Notes under the pieces: model-generated
The model's database searches: none
What the model saw: the letters and a program-made list of their open reading frames with translations, nothing else
Told to the model about the DNA's origin: nothing
Source: Solitalea koreensis
Lineage (GTDB): Bacteria > Bacteroidota > Bacteroidia > Sphingobacteriales > Sphingobacteriaceae
Assembly: GCF_900182575.1 (NCBI RefSeq)
Contig: NZ_FXSZ01000001.1
Coordinates: forward strand, 124,001 to 188,000
Length of the DNA stretch: 64,000 bases
Direction of reading: 5' to 3'
Part shown: positions 1 to 7,229 of the stretch, piece by piece
Layout: each line of letters starts with the position of its first letter
Position numbering within the stretch: position 1 is the first letter of the stretch
Position numbers and translations under genes: made by a program

Positions 1-1
1 A

Positions 2-1117
2 TATAAATTATACGTTAAGGGTAAAGATAAAATCAACCTTGAATTAAATGATTCTACCTATGTGCTCACAGGCAAGAATACCAAGGAAAATCAAGTTTTA
101 GAGCAATGGTATAAACTAACCTATAATATTGAGCAAAAATCCATTTATAGGAATCGCCCCCTAAAAACTTACGTAGATTTCTTTTCAGCATTGGATGCCG
201 CTGCCATTCAGGCAAAGAGTTGGACAAACGGTAAAGCAACAGGAAATGCGGAATTCGATAATTTAATGAAGCTGACGGTTAATTATGACCTTGCCCACAT
301 GGCCATGTATTTCTTGCGTAATTCGGGTACATTTCCTACCAAAGAAAATTATAACGCTTATTTGAAAGGCTTTAATGCAGATCAATTTATGCAAAATGAA
401 GATTTATTAAAGTTTCCGTACGGTCAACTGCTGCTTAAATACTTAGTAATGTTTAAAACCTATAAACCTGGCCTAGGAATGTTGCCCCTTGATAAAGAAG
501 CGGTTATGACTATCCCAAATGATGTATTAAAAGGGGAGTATGTTCTTGATTATGCAAGTACAGTTAATTCTTATGCCAAGTTTGTTGAAATATCAGATAA
601 ATACAGTACCTATTTTCTAACCGCTGATCAGCAGAAACGTGCACATGAAATTGCGGCAGGTCTTATCCGTTTAGAACCTGGTAAAAAAGCCATAAATTTT
701 ACTTCTTCGGATGTGACCGGCAAACCAGTATCGCTAGCTGATTTTAATGGTAAAATCGTTTATGTGCATGTTTGGACCATGAACGGGCAAATTAAGGAAA
801 ATCCACTTGCTCAATTGGAGGAAGAGTTTCAGGGAAAGGACGTGGTGTTTTTAAGCGTTTTTGCAGGAGAGGAAAAAGATAAAGAAAACTGGAAAAAATT
901 CCTTGATCGTTATCAATGGGGTGGCATCCAATTATTTGCCGACCCGCAAATTCAGAAGGTTTACAGAATAACTGGTAACAATACTCTTTCGAGCTTCATG
1001 TTGTTCGATAAAAACGGTAATATTATTAACTTGGCTGCTCCTAGACCAAACGGGCCCACAGGACCAGGTAAAGCACAAATAAAAGCAGTGCTGAATGAAT
1101 GGTTGAGTAAATCTTAA
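2..1117 (+). CDS. TlpA-like thioredoxin-fold protein, 5' partial, no CxxC
   Basis: The reading frame is open from base 2 to the TAA at 1115-1117, so the gene begins upstream of the window; the GTG at 62 is probably an internal codon. About 371 residues are visible. The last ~140 residues look like a TlpA/AhpC-type thioredoxin fold: a strand-rich lead-in (KPVSLADFNGKIVYVHVW), then the place where these proteins carry WxxWCxxC. Here that site reads WTMNGQIKEN (bases about 776-805), and I see no cysteine anywhere in the visible protein. The N-terminal part resembles the helical region that precedes the redoxin domain in Bacteroidota DUF4369-TlpA proteins. Redox activity is therefore unlikely; a binding or structural role is an inference. 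A terminator follows directly. Confidence 0.75.
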   Translation, partial: YKLYVKGKDKINLELNDSTYVLTGKNTKENQVLEQWYKLTYNIEQKSIYRNRPLKTYVDFFSALDAAAIQAKSWTNGKATGNAEFDNLMKLTVNYDLAHMAMYFLRNSGTFPTKENYNAYLKGFNADQFMQNEDLLKFPYGQLLLKYLVMFKTYKPGLGMLPLDKEAVMTIPNDVLKGEYVLDYASTVNSYAKFVEISDKYSTYFLTADQQKRAHEIAAGLIRLEPGKKAINFTSSDVTGKPVSLADFNGKIVYVHVWTMNGQIKENPLAQLEEEFQGKDVVFLSVFAGEEKDKENWKKFLDRYQWGGIQLFADPQIQKVYRITGNNTLSSFMLFDKNGNIINLAAPRPNGPTGPGKAQIKAVLNEWLSKS

Positions 1118-1152
1118 ATCATAAAAAGCTTTAATTCCAAATGTGAAAATAG

Positions 1153-1187
1153 AAAAGACAGGTGTTATGCCTGTCTTTCTTTTTTTA
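1153..1187 (+). terminator. Rho-independent terminator after the TlpA-like gene
   Basis: A perfect 9-bp stem (AAAGACAGG / CCTGTCTTT, arms 1154-1162 and 1170-1178) with a 7-base loop is followed by a T-rich run to about 1187. It lies about 36 bases after the stop codon. Confidence 0.85.
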
Positions 1188-1189
1188 TA

Positions 1190-1534
1190 TAATCAACTAA
1201 ATCAATACGTTGCAACAAATTGACCTCGTTGAAGGAGTCCCCAGGCATTGTATATCCAAAGAATGATCGTTACCTCTTTCGATTGAGTTAGTTTCCACGA
1301 GAACGTTTCAAGGTAGTTTTGATTCATTTATCTGCGATAATTTAACCCAATGACCAAAACTTTTACTTTAAAGAAGTACTCATTTTTATTTTTTCGATCT
1401 TAATTCATTCTTTTTAATATCAATTCTGCTAAAGCTCAATTTTCTTTACCCGCAATGTTTATTTTCCCAATGAACCAGCAAAAAATCCGATTATTGCGTA
1501 TTGTGTTGAATTATTTTTTGTCATTAGTAGAAGC
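1190..1534. other. Intergenic stretch, no supported gene
   Basis: I see no convincing gene. The minus strand holds a 41-codon ATG frame at 1202-1327 (starts MNQNYLETFS, ends FVATY) with an odd tryptophan- and isoleucine-rich middle; it has no recognisable family and may be a scrap of a lost gene. The minus-strand open frame at 1459-1710 overlaps the Mrr gene and looks like a shadow. Confidence 0.4.
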
Positions 1535-2113
1535 TTAACAATTTGCGCCAAATAAAAATTCAGATAATGGTTCAAGATAGCCTTTCTGTAGATAACAAAT
1601 AGAGGCTCCATCTTCATATGCACCAACATATTTAGGGGCGTTAGCCCAAGAAGGGGGGGCAAAGTTTGGAGAATCCTTTGATTTAGTGCTATAAGTGTAT
1701 CGACCTTCAATTACGTGTACTAATGCAATGCCATGTTCACTGGCATATAGTTTAGCGCCTTCTTGAAAACCACTTGTAGAAAAAATCATACCTTTTTGAG
1801 CTCCAGTTGCGCGTAGTTTATCATAGAGCAATTGTACTACTTCTCTTTTTATTTTGTTTTTATGTCTCTTGCATTCAACAAGAACTTTAAAACTTGCTCC
1901 TAAAAGTTCAAATTCAGCATAAACGTCAATTTGATACTCGCCGTCAGTCCTTTTTAAATGTAGGTCATGGATTGCCTCAAATGTTTTTAATTCCTTACCC
2001 AAATCAACTAAATAATCTTTAATTAATAATTCGAAGTCGCGAGGTAAAATATCTGCGTTTATATCGTCTGGTGGTAAAGGCATGTATTTAAGTTTGAAGT
2101 CGCGAAAACTCAT
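1535..2113 (-). CDS. Mrr-type PD-(D/E)xK restriction endonuclease-like protein
   Basis: This 192-residue protein matches the Mrr_cat nuclease fold. The core is visible as D63 in QIDVYAEF, then a strand leading to E80-C-K82 (VLVECKRHK), followed by the helix and strand typical of the family (REVVQLLYDKL, then GAQKGMIFSTSGF). There is no DNA-binding winged-helix N-terminus as in E. coli Mrr, only about 45 residues before the nuclease core, so it is a stand-alone nuclease domain. It probably cleaves modified or foreign DNA, but that is family inference. The ATG overlaps the TGA of a short upstream frame by four bases (ATGA), suggesting it was once the downstream gene of an operon whose upstream partner has decayed. 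No partner methylase is in the window. Confidence 0.8.
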   Translation of the reverse strand: MSFRDFKLKYMPLPPDDINADILPRDFELLIKDYLVDLGKELKTFEAIHDLHLKRTDGEYQIDVYAEFELLGASFKVLVECKRHKNKIKREVVQLLYDKLRATGAQKGMIFSTSGFQEGAKLYASEHGIALVHVIEGRYTYSTKSKDSPNFAPPSWANAPKYVGAYEDGASICYLQKGYLEPLSEFLFGANC

Positions 2114-2251
2114 AACCTATTCCATCTGTCATCATCATTCTTCTCTCGCTTCCGAAGGACAAACGGGTTGTATAAGTTCCTGGGCCGTCCACTCCTAGTT
2201 TGCTAAGGAGCTTCCTCTAGGAGAAACCACAACTGGTTAACCAATGATTGG

Positions 2252-2545
2252 TCAACGGTTCTTTCCGTGAATACCATCCCATCCCTGAATGAGGGTTAAT
2301 AAAAAACGTTCCCGTCCTGCGGAATAACTAACTTCTTTACCAACTCCTGCCATCAATTGCTTCATGGCTTGTCTTATTTCTTTCGGCTTTTCGAAGATAA
2401 AAAACCAGTCATTTTGGGCTAGTGATGCAGGAAAACCTTTTAATTTCGTATCGTAATCGACTTTTAATGTATCAAACATAAGTTTGTTTTGTGCATAAAG
2501 CAGATTCGAAAAGAACACCGATACTATAAAAATGTATTTCTTCAT
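2252..2545 (-). CDS. Small secreted protein of unknown function
   Basis: The chosen ATG at 2545 gives 97 residues beginning with a clear signal peptide (MKKYIFIVSVFFSNLLYAQ, cleavage after AQ). The open frame extends 22 codons further upstream, but that extension is not signal-like. The mature part (about 78 residues) is mixed charged and aromatic with no family I recognise, and it ends abruptly in a basic stretch (GIHGKNR), so a truncated C-terminus is possible. The location would be periplasm or cell surface. It sits in a zone full of gene remnants. Confidence 0.5.
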   Translation of the reverse strand: MKKYIFIVSVFFSNLLYAQNKLMFDTLKVDYDTKLKGFPASLAQNDWFFIFEKPKEIRQAMKQLMAGVGKEVSYSAGRERFLLTLIQGWDGIHGKNR

Positions 2546-2641
2546 TGTTGATGTTTTATAGGTCTTAATTTGTTGTCCTTCCCACGGTTTGGTAAGCGAT
2601 CCTATGAACAACCAAACAGATAAGAGAGGAACTATAGTTTT

Positions 2642-3088
2642 TTATAAAACAATTTTTGTGTACCATACTTTGTTATCATAAGCTTCCATCCATTGCTTCA
2701 ATAGTTTTTCTTGACTTTCATACTTCATCAGCTTGCAACCTACCCTAAAATAAATTGGCTCAGTTGTCTTAAGAGAAATAAAATCAGTCTTGTATTTTTC
2801 ATATTCAGAATCTGTGAGTAGAAACAGACCGATTACACAATAAAACTTTCCTGAAATAGTAGCCATAGGATAAATCTCTTTAAATTTTTTACCAGCATAA
2901 GGAGATTTGTAGATAATATTAAAAGCAAATATTTCAGGTGGATGCCCAATTTCTCCACCCCAAAATCCAACTTCTTGCGATCGGGATATAACACAACTGT
3001 CTAAAGAGTTTATTAGGCTTTCACGGTTTGACTGTGCAAATGATGACAAAGTCATAAAGCCAAAGAGTAATAAGATTAACCGTTTCAT
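2642..3088 (-). CDS. Secreted protein of unknown function
   Basis: The ATG at 3088 gives 148 residues with a signal peptide (MKRLILLLFGFMTLSSFAQ); an ATG six codons upstream (3106) is possible but would put polar residues before the basic n-region. The mature protein holds three cysteines (in SCVISR, FYCVIG and VGCKLMK). No domain is recognised. It is separated from the next gene downstream by about 96 bases and may be co-transcribed with it. Both are small exported proteins beside an Mrr nuclease, which is compatible with a cargo-type or immunity-type accessory region, but nothing in the sequence proves that. Confidence 0.55.
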   Translation of the reverse strand: MKRLILLLFGFMTLSSFAQSNRESLINSLDSCVISRSQEVGFWGGEIGHPPEIFAFNIIYKSPYAGKKFKEIYPMATISGKFYCVIGLFLLTDSEYEKYKTDFISLKTTEPIYFRVGCKLMKYESQEKLLKQWMEAYDNKVWYTKIVL

Positions 3089-3106
3089 TGTCTGATAAAT
3101 TGCCAA

Positions 3107-3495
3107 GGATGAAATATTTTCAATTATAGCTGCCTATTATAGGCCCAAGGTAGCTTTTCCCGTTCACGCCTGCAAGGAGTGATAAAGGTTATGCGCGTTA
3201 GGATTGAAATACAACCTTATTCACCGCGAACGATTCTGCTAAAAAATTTATATATCTAGTACGCTATCGGGTAATAGCATAGTAGAGAAGATAGCCCCAC
3301 CCACGCGGAATTGGAACCGTGTATCGTGTACTCCCGATTCTAGAAATGGATTCACACCTTACAGATTGACTGGCAGTTTTCGGTGCACGTTGATAAACCG
3401 TTATTGAGTTCTGATGTTGCAAATTCAAGCGCTAAGATTGCAGTTGGTAATTAAGCTTTTGCGCGAATTACAAAGCCTAGGCTGCGCGACTTACT
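3107..3495. other. Intergenic stretch, no gene seen
   Basis: About 390 bases with frequent stops in all frames and a base composition visibly richer in G and C than the flanks (for example around 3295-3320). I find no RNA gene, promoter pair or repeat that I can support. It could be remnant DNA from a lost gene. Confidence 0.35.
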
Positions 3496-3879
3496 TTATC
3501 CGCATACTAACAACTCCAGAAGTTTCTCTGCAACAAGCGGTTTATTAAGATATTTTATTACGTAAGGGTTTGCACTCGCTCTTACCATGTCTTCAGGATT
3601 GTTTGAGGTAGTAAGAATGACAATGCGGCAATTTTCTTTTTGCGCTGCGGGGAATTTGGCGTATTCTTCAAGAAATTCGAAGCCATCCATTTGCGGCATA
3701 TTTATGTCGAGAAAAAGAAGCTCGGGAAAGGCTGCCGAATTTTTAACAGATTCCCGTAAAAATCCCAGCGCATCAATGGCAGATTCCTTAATGGTTACTT
3801 TTTCGGATAGTTGATATTTGTCAACAATATATTTGCTGATGTAGTTATCAAACTCATTAAAAGAATGGCTACTTTTTTG
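3496..3879 (-). pseudogene. Response-regulator receiver domain, 5' end missing
   Basis: On the minus strand an open frame runs from just after a TAG (3880-3882) to the stop at 3496. It encodes most of a CheY-like receiver domain: helix 1 (SKYIVDKYQLSEKV), the phosphoacceptor strand LLFLDINMPQMDGFEF (Asp in LDI), the conserved Thr (VILTTSNN) and Lys (YLNKPL). The first strand and the acidic pair (usually xxxDDD) are absent; upstream codons contain stops. The only ATG (3699) lies after the phosphoacceptor Asp, so a translated product would lack the active site. This is a 5'-truncated relic of a stand-alone receiver protein of the kind common in Bacteroidota. Confidence 0.8.
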
Positions 3880-4059
3880 CTAAAAAATCTCAAGAGGAAA
3901 CCAAAGAAGGATATCCTAAATGAAATATAAACGCAAAAAAACATTTACCGGAATAAAGGAGCTGTGTTTACCGACTCGTTATAGACAAACGCCTTCAACA
4001 TTCTTCCATTGAAACGGAAATAATCGAAAATCACCCATCTAATTATCAAATATAAAAAA

Positions 4060-4872
4060 ATGGAGGACTGGCACAATTTCGAACTATTAAATTTTGGGGG
4101 CTATACACTTACTATTTTCGAAGTAATATCCGTATTCATTTTAGCAATCGCATGTCGGGTTATCCTATGGCTTATTAAACGTGGTTTAAATAATTTAAAA
4201 AAAATCGACGACGGTCAACGTTTCACAATTTACACCATAGTTAAATATTTCCTGTGGGTATTTTTTATTTCAGCCGGTTTAAAAATTCTTGGCATTGATG
4301 CATCTGTATTAATTGCGGGATCTGCAGCTTTATTAGTCGGGATTGGCCTGGGGCTGCAGGCACTTTTCTATGATTTTATTTCCGGGGTCATCATTCTGGC
4401 CGAAGGTATAATAAAGGTTGGGCATGTTATCCAAATCGGGGATAAACGGGTTGAGATTTTAGCCATTCGATTCAGGACCTCTATTGTAAAGACGCGGGAC
4501 GAAAAGGAAATTATTATTCCCAATTCATACTTCACCAAAAATGAAATCATCAATTGGTCCAACCAAAAAAACACCAATCGCCATTTTGTGGCAGTGGACG
4601 TGTCTGATAAGGATGTAGAACAAGCAATGCAACTGATGCTGGCTATTGTCAAAACACATCAAAAAGTAACAAAACTACCAGAACCCTATGTGCGAATTGA
4701 GGAATTTACTAACTATTCCGTTTCTTTAAAATTACTTTTTTGGTCAGAGGAAGTTTTTGCCGTCGGCAGAATGTTAGGTGAAATTCGCTTACTCGTTTTA
4801 AAATCTTTCCAAGAAAATAATATCGTAATGGCTGTTCCTCACCAACATATCATTATTAAGAACAAATCATGA
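4060..4872 (+). CDS. MscS-family mechanosensitive ion channel
   Basis: A 270-residue small-type MscS channel. There are three hydrophobic segments near residues 17-38, 62-84 and 89-115. The third is the glycine/alanine-rich pore helix (SAALLVGIGLGLQAL) followed by the family signature around DFISGVIILAEG. The beta domain (VGHVIQIGDKRVEI, then IIIPNSYFTKNEIINWS) and the alpha/beta C-terminal domain follow, ending in VPHQHIIIKNKS. It would sit in the inner membrane and release solutes on hypo-osmotic shock. It stands alone: relics lie on both sides, so it is the most intact gene in this decayed zone. Confidence 0.92.
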   Translation: MEDWHNFELLNFGGYTLTIFEVISVFILAIACRVILWLIKRGLNNLKKIDDGQRFTIYTIVKYFLWVFFISAGLKILGIDASVLIAGSAALLVGIGLGLQALFYDFISGVIILAEGIIKVGHVIQIGDKRVEILAIRFRTSIVKTRDEKEIIIPNSYFTKNEIINWSNQKNTNRHFVAVDVSDKDVEQAMQLMLAIVKTHQKVTKLPEPYVRIEEFTNYSVSLKLLFWSEEVFAVGRMLGEIRLLVLKSFQENNIVMAVPHQHIIIKNKS

Positions 4873-4966
4873 TCATCGTTTTTTGTTTGCTGTTTGCAAT
4901 GATCTATTCTTTTCGTTTGACAGGTTTCCTCCTCATGACCATATTCCCACATCTGGTCCTTACCGG

Positions 4967-5080
4967 ATATTGACAAATGAAATTCGCAACAATAATCAAT
5001 CGCCTGATAACATTATTTTTGATGAACCGACAAATAATTTGGATCTTCAAAACATAGAAATTCTAACAGCTGTTAGATAG
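4967..5080 (+). pseudogene. ABC-F ATPase fragment (Walker B region)
   Basis: The frame reads ILTNEIRNNNQSPDNIIF, then DEPTNNLDLQNIEILT and stops at TAG 5078-5080. The piece DEPTNNLDLQNIEIL is the Walker B / D-loop segment found near the C-terminus of ABC-F proteins, where it is normally followed by a region ending in a catalytic His switch. No Walker A or signature motif is present upstream (the frame back to 4883 is not ABC-like). It is a scrap of about 35 codons, presumably left by deletion. Confidence 0.7.
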
Positions 5081-5152
5081 ACCGACTAAACCAACATGCT
5101 TGTACAAATACCGAGAGGTTAAAAACAAACGAATAAAAAATAAATACACGAT

Positions 5153-5539
5153 ATGAAAAGCACCGCAGCGCACGACCAGCGTATCGCCAAAATGACCTTT
5201 GCCTCAGTCTATCCTTTGTATATCGCAAAAGTGGAGAAGAAAGGCAGAACAAAAGAAGAACTGGATCAGATCATAGAGTGGCTCACAGGTTTCGACAATC
5301 AGAAACTGCAAGAACTAATAATGGAGAAAGTAACTTTTGAAACATTTTTCCAATGTGCTACGCTTAATCCTCATGCTTACCTCATCACAGGAGTCATCTG
5401 TGGCTATCGTGTAGAAGAAATCGAGAATCCATTGACGCAAAAGGCTCGGTATTTGGATAAGCTAGTAGATGAGCTGGCGAAGGGCAGAAAGATGGAAAAG
5501 ATTTTACGAGTAGCGCAGAATATTGGAAAACTTCGTTAA
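5153..5539 (+). CDS. DUF2200 family protein
   Basis: This 128-residue protein fits the DUF2200 family over its full length. Characteristic stretches are RIAKMTFASVYPLYIAKVEK, KGRTKEELDQIIEWLTGF, KVTFETFFQ and ITGVICGYRVEEIENPLTQ. The C-terminus is a basic helix (LVDELAKGRKMEKILR). Function is unknown; it is a soluble cytoplasmic protein by composition. The gene is intact and, with no partner, apparently monocistronic. Downstream, within about 30 bases, lies the truncated sigma-factor relic on the opposite strand. Confidence 0.88.
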   Translation: MKSTAAHDQRIAKMTFASVYPLYIAKVEKKGRTKEELDQIIEWLTGFDNQKLQELIMEKVTFETFFQCATLNPHAYLITGVICGYRVEEIENPLTQKARYLDKLVDELAKGRKMEKILRVAQNIGKLR

Positions 5540-5569
5540 TTTTTTAAATACCCCAAAAAAAACCGCTAA

Positions 5570-5653
5570 GAACATTTCAGTAAATGCCTCCTGATCGCGC
5601 TCTTTTAGCAAAGCGATTAGCTCTTTATCAGTTCGATCATAATAGGGAGTCAT
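5570..5653 (-). pseudogene. N-terminal fragment of an ECF sigma factor
   Basis: On the minus strand an ATG at 5653 opens a frame that starts MTPYYDRTDKELIALLKERD and continues QEAFTEMF. This is the usual start of Bacteroidota FecI-like ECF sigma factors (a short tail, then helix 1 of region 2). After about 28 codons similarity stops abruptly and the frame runs into low-complexity sequence and the opposite-strand end of the DUF2200 gene. Regions 2 and 4 are missing. It is a remnant of a sigma gene that presumably once drove a FecR/SusCD locus. Confidence 0.75.
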
Positions 5654-6018
5654 CTTTCTCGATAAGTTGAATGCCGAAATAACAAAAAAATATTAATATT
5701 CAAGTATTACTCTTACTGTAAAACACCTTAATGCAAAAACAACACCCTCCTGAATACTAACAGATTATATTCTTTCTAATAGCACTACCTAACTAAAGCT
5801 AAAATATAGGCATTTATAATCTGATTCGTTTTTTACCGAGCAAAGATTGTTGGAAAGAAGCTATAAAATCAGATTAGGAAAGAGTGATTTTTCCGCATCC
5901 CAATTGGCTACGAAGCCTTTGGGCCGAAAGATTTTCTTTTCAGCGAGTTAGTTGCGGGTAGATCCCTGATAATTTCAGAGATGCTACACCGACATTCTAA
6001 TTCGTGACACTATTTGTA
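5654..6018. other. Intergenic stretch upstream of the sigma relic
   Basis: The block is AT-rich with no supported gene. Its right half (about 5890-5990) has higher GC than the rest and may be remnant coding sequence, but I could not assign it. I see no clear terminator for the minus-strand operon ending at 6019. Confidence 0.3.
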
Positions 6019-7155
6019 TTATTTCAACACTTCGGCAAGCTTTGCCTCTAAATCCTCACCTCGCAAATTACTGGCAATGATCTTGCCATCAGGACCAATC
6101 AAATAATTTTGCGGTATTGATCTTATCCCATAAAGAGCTGCTGCTGCATTTTTCCAGCCTTGCAAATCACTTAATTGTGTCCATGCTAACTTATCACTTT
6201 CAATAGCCTTTACCCAAGCCTCTTTCTTTCCTGGATTGTCTAAAGAAACTCCTAAAACCGTGAAGTTTTTGTCTTTGAATTTATTAAAATTAGCCACGAC
6301 ATTTGGATTCTCTGCACGACAAGGCCCACACCAGCTGGCCCAGAAATCTAAGAGAACGTACTTCCCTCTAAAATCAGATAGTTTTACTTCTTTGCCATCC
6401 ACATCAGGTTGTGAAAAATCAGGTGCTACAGCTCCCTTTGCTGTTTTTTTAGCCTCCACAATTCGCTTCGCAAAATCCTGACCCTCTAGCATGTTTTTAA
6501 TTGACGCTGACAAGGAATTAAAAACAGGCTCAACCATTTCCACATCTTCAATCCTTGAACCACTAATTTCCTTTAGGGCCACCAAACTGAAATACGAATC
6601 AGGGTTCTTTTTAATGTATTCTTTCTGAATTCTTTGCTTCTCTTCATTGACCGGCTTAAATTTTGCCATTAAGCGTTTCGCTAAACTTCCATCCTTTTTT
6701 TCCGCATCAGATCCTGCTGCCCATTCCTTATCAAACCCTGCAATCGCTAAGGTTTGTGCAGCAAAAAGCTTGCTGTAACGTACATACTCCACACTTAATT
6801 TAGCCCCTGAAACAGTAGCATCTTTCATCAAATCCTTTGTAGTTAATACAACCTCACCCTTATCTAAGTATAAATTATAAATATCCGAATTTGCATCAAT
6901 CTGCCCCATTCCCCGTCCTGATTGAGCAAGTATTACAGTTGCAGCTGTAGGAGCTGAAACTTTACCTGTAAATGAGAACTTCCCATTTACTAACTCAGCA
7001 GAATCGATCTTATTTTTACCTTCTGCTTTATACTTCAAATAAGCTTTGGCTTCTTTTTTTTTATTTGCCACTCTACCTTCTATGCTAAAGGTTTCATTTT
7101 GCGCCCAAACCAAAAACGGCAAGGACATAGCTGCTGTTAGAATTATCTTTTTCAT
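6019..7155 (-). CDS. TlpA-family thiol-disulfide oxidoreductase with DUF4369 domain
   Basis: The ATG at 7155 gives 378 residues; the codon before it is a TTG that would also open the frame. A signal peptide (MKKIILTAAMSLPFLVWAQ) is followed by a DUF4369-like beta domain (about 20-110), a helical linker, and a C-terminal TlpA redoxin domain (about 245-378) with the active site FWASWCGPCRAE (Cys 276 and 279) and the cis-proline loop SIPQNYLI. It would act in the periplasm, probably keeping protein thiols reduced. It is the last gene of the minus-strand SusCD locus, 74 bases after the preceding thioredoxin gene, with an imperfect hairpin in the gap. The presence of two thioredoxins in one uptake locus is notable. 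Confidence 0.9.
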   Translation of the reverse strand: MKKIILTAAMSLPFLVWAQNETFSIEGRVANKKKEAKAYLKYKAEGKNKIDSAELVNGKFSFTGKVSAPTAATVILAQSGRGMGQIDANSDIYNLYLDKGEVVLTTKDLMKDATVSGAKLSVEYVRYSKLFAAQTLAIAGFDKEWAAGSDAEKKDGSLAKRLMAKFKPVNEEKQRIQKEYIKKNPDSYFSLVALKEISGSRIEDVEMVEPVFNSLSASIKNMLEGQDFAKRIVEAKKTAKGAVAPDFSQPDVDGKEVKLSDFRGKYVLLDFWASWCGPCRAENPNVVANFNKFKDKNFTVLGVSLDNPGKKEAWVKAIESDKLAWTQLSDLQGWKNAAAALYGIRSIPQNYLIGPDGKIIASNLRGEDLEAKLAEVLK

Positions 7156-7178
7156 CAAAATTTCTTTTTATCGGAAAT

Positions 7179-7212
7179 GAAGCCCGCATAAACATGCGCT
7201 TATGCAGGCTTC
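7179..7212 (-). other. Intercistronic hairpin between the two thioredoxin genes
   Basis: The arms 7179-7191 and 7200-7212 form a 13-bp stem with one mismatch (GAAGCCCGCATAA against TTATGCAGGCTTC). In the direction of the operon (minus) no T-run follows, so it is not an ordinary terminator there. It could protect or process mRNA ends and so set different levels of the flanking genes. Confidence 0.5.
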
Positions 7213-7229
7213 GCTTTTATTTTTTCTAT

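Noticed and set aside
1202..1327. 41-codon minus-strand frame with ATG
   Set aside because: Protein-like in parts but too short and without any recognisable match or promoter; mentioned only as possible remnant.
1459..1710. 83-codon minus-strand ORF
   Set aside because: It overlaps the Mrr gene in another frame and does not resemble any protein.
1535..3088. Complete restriction-modification or other defence system
   Set aside because: Only an Mrr-like nuclease is recognisable; no methylase, helicase or sensor gene is nearby.
4883..4966. Start of the ABC-F scrap frame as a full gene
   Set aside because: The first ~28 codons of the frame do not resemble an ABC protein; only the Walker B segment is genuine.
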